From positions 1 to 6,800 of the forward strand of contig JAKLHL010000077.1 of the NCBI GenBank assembly GCA_022710165.1: DNA of 6,800 bases, in the 5' to 3' direction. Below, piece after piece: positions 4,450 to 6,800 of this stretch. The notes beneath the pieces are model-generated. The model saw only the letters and a program-made list of their open reading frames with translations, had not been told where the DNA came from and did not search any database. The position numbers and the translations under genes were made by a program. Source of the DNA: Bdellovibrionales bacterium (lineage in GTDB: Bacteria; Bdellovibrionota; JAFGOL01). Position 1 is the first letter of the stretch; each line of letters opens with the position of its first letter.

Positions 4450-6800
4450 ATGACTGAACCAAAAGACTACAAGAACACTCTTAATCTGCCTCAAACCGAT
4501 TTCCCCATGAAGGCCAATCTGCCTGAGAAGGAGCCAGAACAGCTTAAAAAATGGGCCGAAGAAGATCTTTACCAAAAAATAGTAAAGAAGAACTCTTCAA
4601 ATCCAAAATTCCTGCTCCACGACGGACCGCCTTATGCTAACGGGAACATACACATGGGGACCGCCTTAAACAAGGTCTTAAAGGATATAGTGGTCAGATA
4701 TAAGAACATGAACGGGTTTTGTGCCCCGTTTGTTCCTGGCTGGGACTGCCATGGGCTTCCAATAGAACTTCAGGTAGAGAAAAAATTTGGGAAAGCAAAT
4801 TCTGCTGATGAGACCATATCAAGATGCAGGACCTATGCAGAAGAGTTCATAAATAAGCAAAGAGAGACATTTAAAAGGCTCGGGGTTTATGGTGAATGGG
4901 AAAAGCCATACCTGACCATGAACAAGGAATACGAAGCAGACATAATGAGAGAGCTGGCAAAAACAGTTGCCACCGGAGCTGTATACAGGGCTGATAAACC
5001 TGTCTACTGGTGTGCTGATTGTGTAACAGCGCTGGCTGAAGCAGAAGTAGAATACAAAGATCACAGATCTCCTTCAATATTCGTTAAGTTCAAAGCAGAG
5101 GACAAACTAAAACAAAAATTAGGGCTGGGAACAAAGAGCTCGGACCTTTTTGTCGTGATATGGACCACAACACCTTGGACACTGCCAGCTAATCTGGCAA
5201 TATCACTTAACCCTGAATTCCACTACGGAGCATATCAGCTAAAGTCAAAGAACGAGATATGGATAATAGCGGATGAGCTTTTTGAAAAATTCACAAAAGA
5301 AATAAAAATGGATGTTTCAGAGTTCGAGAAGATAAACTCAAACAAAGGTGATGTTTTCGAGAATTTTACATGCAGACATCCTTTCATAGACAGGGACTCA
5401 AGACTTATACTCGGAGATCATGTAACTTTAGAGACCGGTACCGGTTGTGTACACACAGCTCCTGGACACGGAGTTGAGGATTATATAGTAGGGAAAAAAT
5501 ATGGTTTAAGCATATATAACCCCGTAGACGATCATGGCCGTTTCTATAAGGACGTACCATTGTTCAGCGGCTTAAAAGTAAAAGAGGCTAACGAAAAGAT
5601 AATAGAGCACATGAAGGGCAACAACACGCTTATATATACTGCTGGCGTTGAACATTCTTATCCTCATTGCTGGAGATGCAAACAGCCGATCATATTCAGG
5701 GCAACACCGCAGTGGTTCATATCTATGGAAAAAACGAACCTAAGAAAAAAAGCCCTGGCAGAAATTGAAAAGGTAAAGTGGGTCCCAGAAAAAGGTATGA
5801 AGAGGATATACAGCATGGTCGAGAACAGACCTGATTGGTGTATATCAAGACAAAGGATATGGGGGGTTCCAATACCTGCATTCCAGTGTGCAAAGTGCGG
5901 AGAGACCATACTTGATCACAACATTATAAACAAAATAGCGGACATGGTCGAGAAAGAAGGAATACAGGTGTGGCATAAGAAGGGAACACCCGAGCTTCTT
6001 CAAAAGGATACAAAATGTTCTTGCGGATCTACTGATTTCAACAAAGGAAGAGACATACTCGACGTATGGTTCGACTCTGGCGTAAGCCATGCCGCTGTCT
6101 GTGAAAGGAATAAAGACCTTGGCGATAACATAGACCTTTATCTTGAAGGCAGCGACCAGCATAGAGGCTGGTTCCATACATCACTGCTTGAATCAACTCT
6201 TACAAGAGGAAAAGCCCCATACAAACAGGTCGTCACTCACGGCTTCATCGTGGACAAAGCTGGATATAAAATGTCCAAGTCACTAGGGAACGTCGTAGAT
6301 CCTTCAGACCTTATAAAGAAATCGGGTGCTGACATACTTAGGCTTTGGGTAGCATATGAAGATTTCTCTGAGGATATTTCATATTCCGACGAATCATATG
6401 GCAGGGTCACAGAGGCTTACAGAAGAATAAGGAACACTTTTAGGTTCATACTTGGGAACATCGCAGACTTTGAACCTTCTAAGAACACCGCCAAGTACGA
6501 GGATCTGAGAAGTATAGACAAATGGATGCTCCACAAATTAGCGGTACTGAACAGGGACTCACAAAAAGCTTACGACAACTTTGAGTTCTATAAAGTGTTC
6601 CAGCTTATACATAATTTCTGCTCTGTAGAATTAAGCTCGTTCTACCTGGATACATCAAAAGACGTGCTTTATACGAACAAAAAAGATTCTACCGAAAGGC
6701 GCGGCATACAGACCGTAATGTATGAGGCCATGGACCTAATAGTAAAACTTATGGCGCCTATAATCCCATTCACTACCGAAGAGGCCTGGGGGTACATGCA
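4450..6800 (+). CDS. ileS: Isoleucyl-tRNA synthetase, C-terminus cut by the window edge
   Basis: This cytosolic class Ia synthetase attaches isoleucine to tRNA-Ile and edits valine. The frame is open for 783 codons; the family is about 900-950, so the end of the anticodon-binding domain and any C-terminal zinc ribbon are outside the window. It opens with the typical bacterial MTEPKDYKNTLNLPQTDFPM. The HIGH-type signature is GNIHMGT (residues 65-71), with PGWDCHGLPIE around 76-86. The CP1 editing domain has TTTPWTLPAN (239-248) and GHGVEDY (339-345). WCISRQRIWGVPIP (463-476) precedes a zinc-type pair, CAKC (480-483) and CSC (523-525). DVWFDSG (538-544), GSDQHRGWFH (567-576) and KMSKS (607-611) complete the catalytic core, and the helical anticodon domain starts near 650. 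The features fit a bacterial type 1 enzyme. Nearly every isoleucine codon is ATA. There is no strong Shine-Dalgarno. The start is chosen from family similarity. Confidence 0.98.
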   Translation, partial: MTEPKDYKNTLNLPQTDFPMKANLPEKEPEQLKKWAEEDLYQKIVKKNSSNPKFLLHDGPPYANGNIHMGTALNKVLKDIVVRYKNMNGFCAPFVPGWDCHGLPIELQVEKKFGKANSADETISRCRTYAEEFINKQRETFKRLGVYGEWEKPYLTMNKEYEADIMRELAKTVATGAVYRADKPVYWCADCVTALAEAEVEYKDHRSPSIFVKFKAEDKLKQKLGLGTKSSDLFVVIWTTTPWTLPANLAISLNPEFHYGAYQLKSKNEIWIIADELFEKFTKEIKMDVSEFEKINSNKGDVFENFTCRHPFIDRDSRLILGDHVTLETGTGCVHTAPGHGVEDYIVGKKYGLSIYNPVDDHGRFYKDVPLFSGLKVKEANEKIIEHMKGNNTLIYTAGVEHSYPHCWRCKQPIIFRATPQWFISMEKTNLRKKALAEIEKVKWVPEKGMKRIYSMVENRPDWCISRQRIWGVPIPAFQCAKCGETILDHNIINKIADMVEKEGIQVWHKKGTPELLQKDTKCSCGSTDFNKGRDILDVWFDSGVSHAAVCERNKDLGDNIDLYLEGSDQHRGWFHTSLLESTLTRGKAPYKQVVTHGFIVDKAGYKMSKSLGNVVDPSDLIKKSGADILRLWVAYEDFSEDISYSDESYGRVTEAYRRIRNTFRFILGNIADFEPSKNTAKYEDLRSIDKWMLHKLAVLNRDSQKAYDNFEFYKVFQLIHNFCSVELSSFYLDTSKDVLYTNKKDSTERRGIQTVMYEAMDLIVKLMAPIIPFTTEEAWGYM

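Noticed and set aside
3650..6177. Minus-strand open frames across hutI and ileS
   Set aside because: They lie opposite strongly conserved coding sequence and their translations resemble no family I know.
1..6800. CRISPR arrays, insertion sequences, attachment sites, rRNA and tRNA genes
   Set aside because: I saw no regularly spaced repeats, transposase-like frames, terminal inverted repeats with target duplications, or RNA gene signatures on reading both strands.

Overview
This 6.8 kb window looks like an ordinary bacterial chromosome segment of moderate G+C (roughly 40-45% by eye). It carries housekeeping genes and no mobile element, CRISPR array, rRNA or tRNA that I can find. The protein families fit a Gram-negative-type or candidate-phylum bacterium: two tandem DUF507 proteins, canonical GroES/GroEL with a GGM tail, a bacterial-type IleS, and heavy use of AUA, AGA and AGG codons. 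DUF507 is common in Aquificota, Desulfobacterota-like and Omnitrophota/Elusimicrobiota-like genomes, so such a lineage is possible, but the window alone does not settle the taxonomy.

Left part (minus strand, positions 1-3091). Reading leftwards, the order is a pair of DUF507 genes (2810-3091, then 2537-2806), a ~215 bp non-coding gap holding the groES promoter region, groES (2034-2321), groEL (350-1999), and the first ~110 codons of a FecCD/BtuC-type metal-chelate ABC permease that runs off the left edge. A strong hairpin plus T-tract, shaped like the groESL terminator, lies inside the 5' coding region of the permease.

Right part (plus strand, 3158-6800). hutI (imidazolonepropionase) is complete apart from one in-frame TAG codon at 3422-3424. 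It is followed by ileS, which stays open to the right edge (783 codons visible of an expected ~900-950). hutI and the DUF507 pair diverge from a 66 bp gap that appears to hold two back-to-back promoters sharing one -35 region. Both would give nearly leaderless transcripts.

How the genes relate: GroES and GroEL form the chaperonin, IleS charges tRNA-Ile, and HutI would hydrolyse imidazolonepropionate in histidine breakdown, although no other hut gene is present here. The DUF507 proteins have no established function. I see no clearly novel multi-gene system. The best leads are the in-frame amber codon in an otherwise perfectly conserved hutI, the shared divergent promoter, a non-CIRCE inverted repeat bracketing the groES promoter, and the terminator nested in the permease gene.
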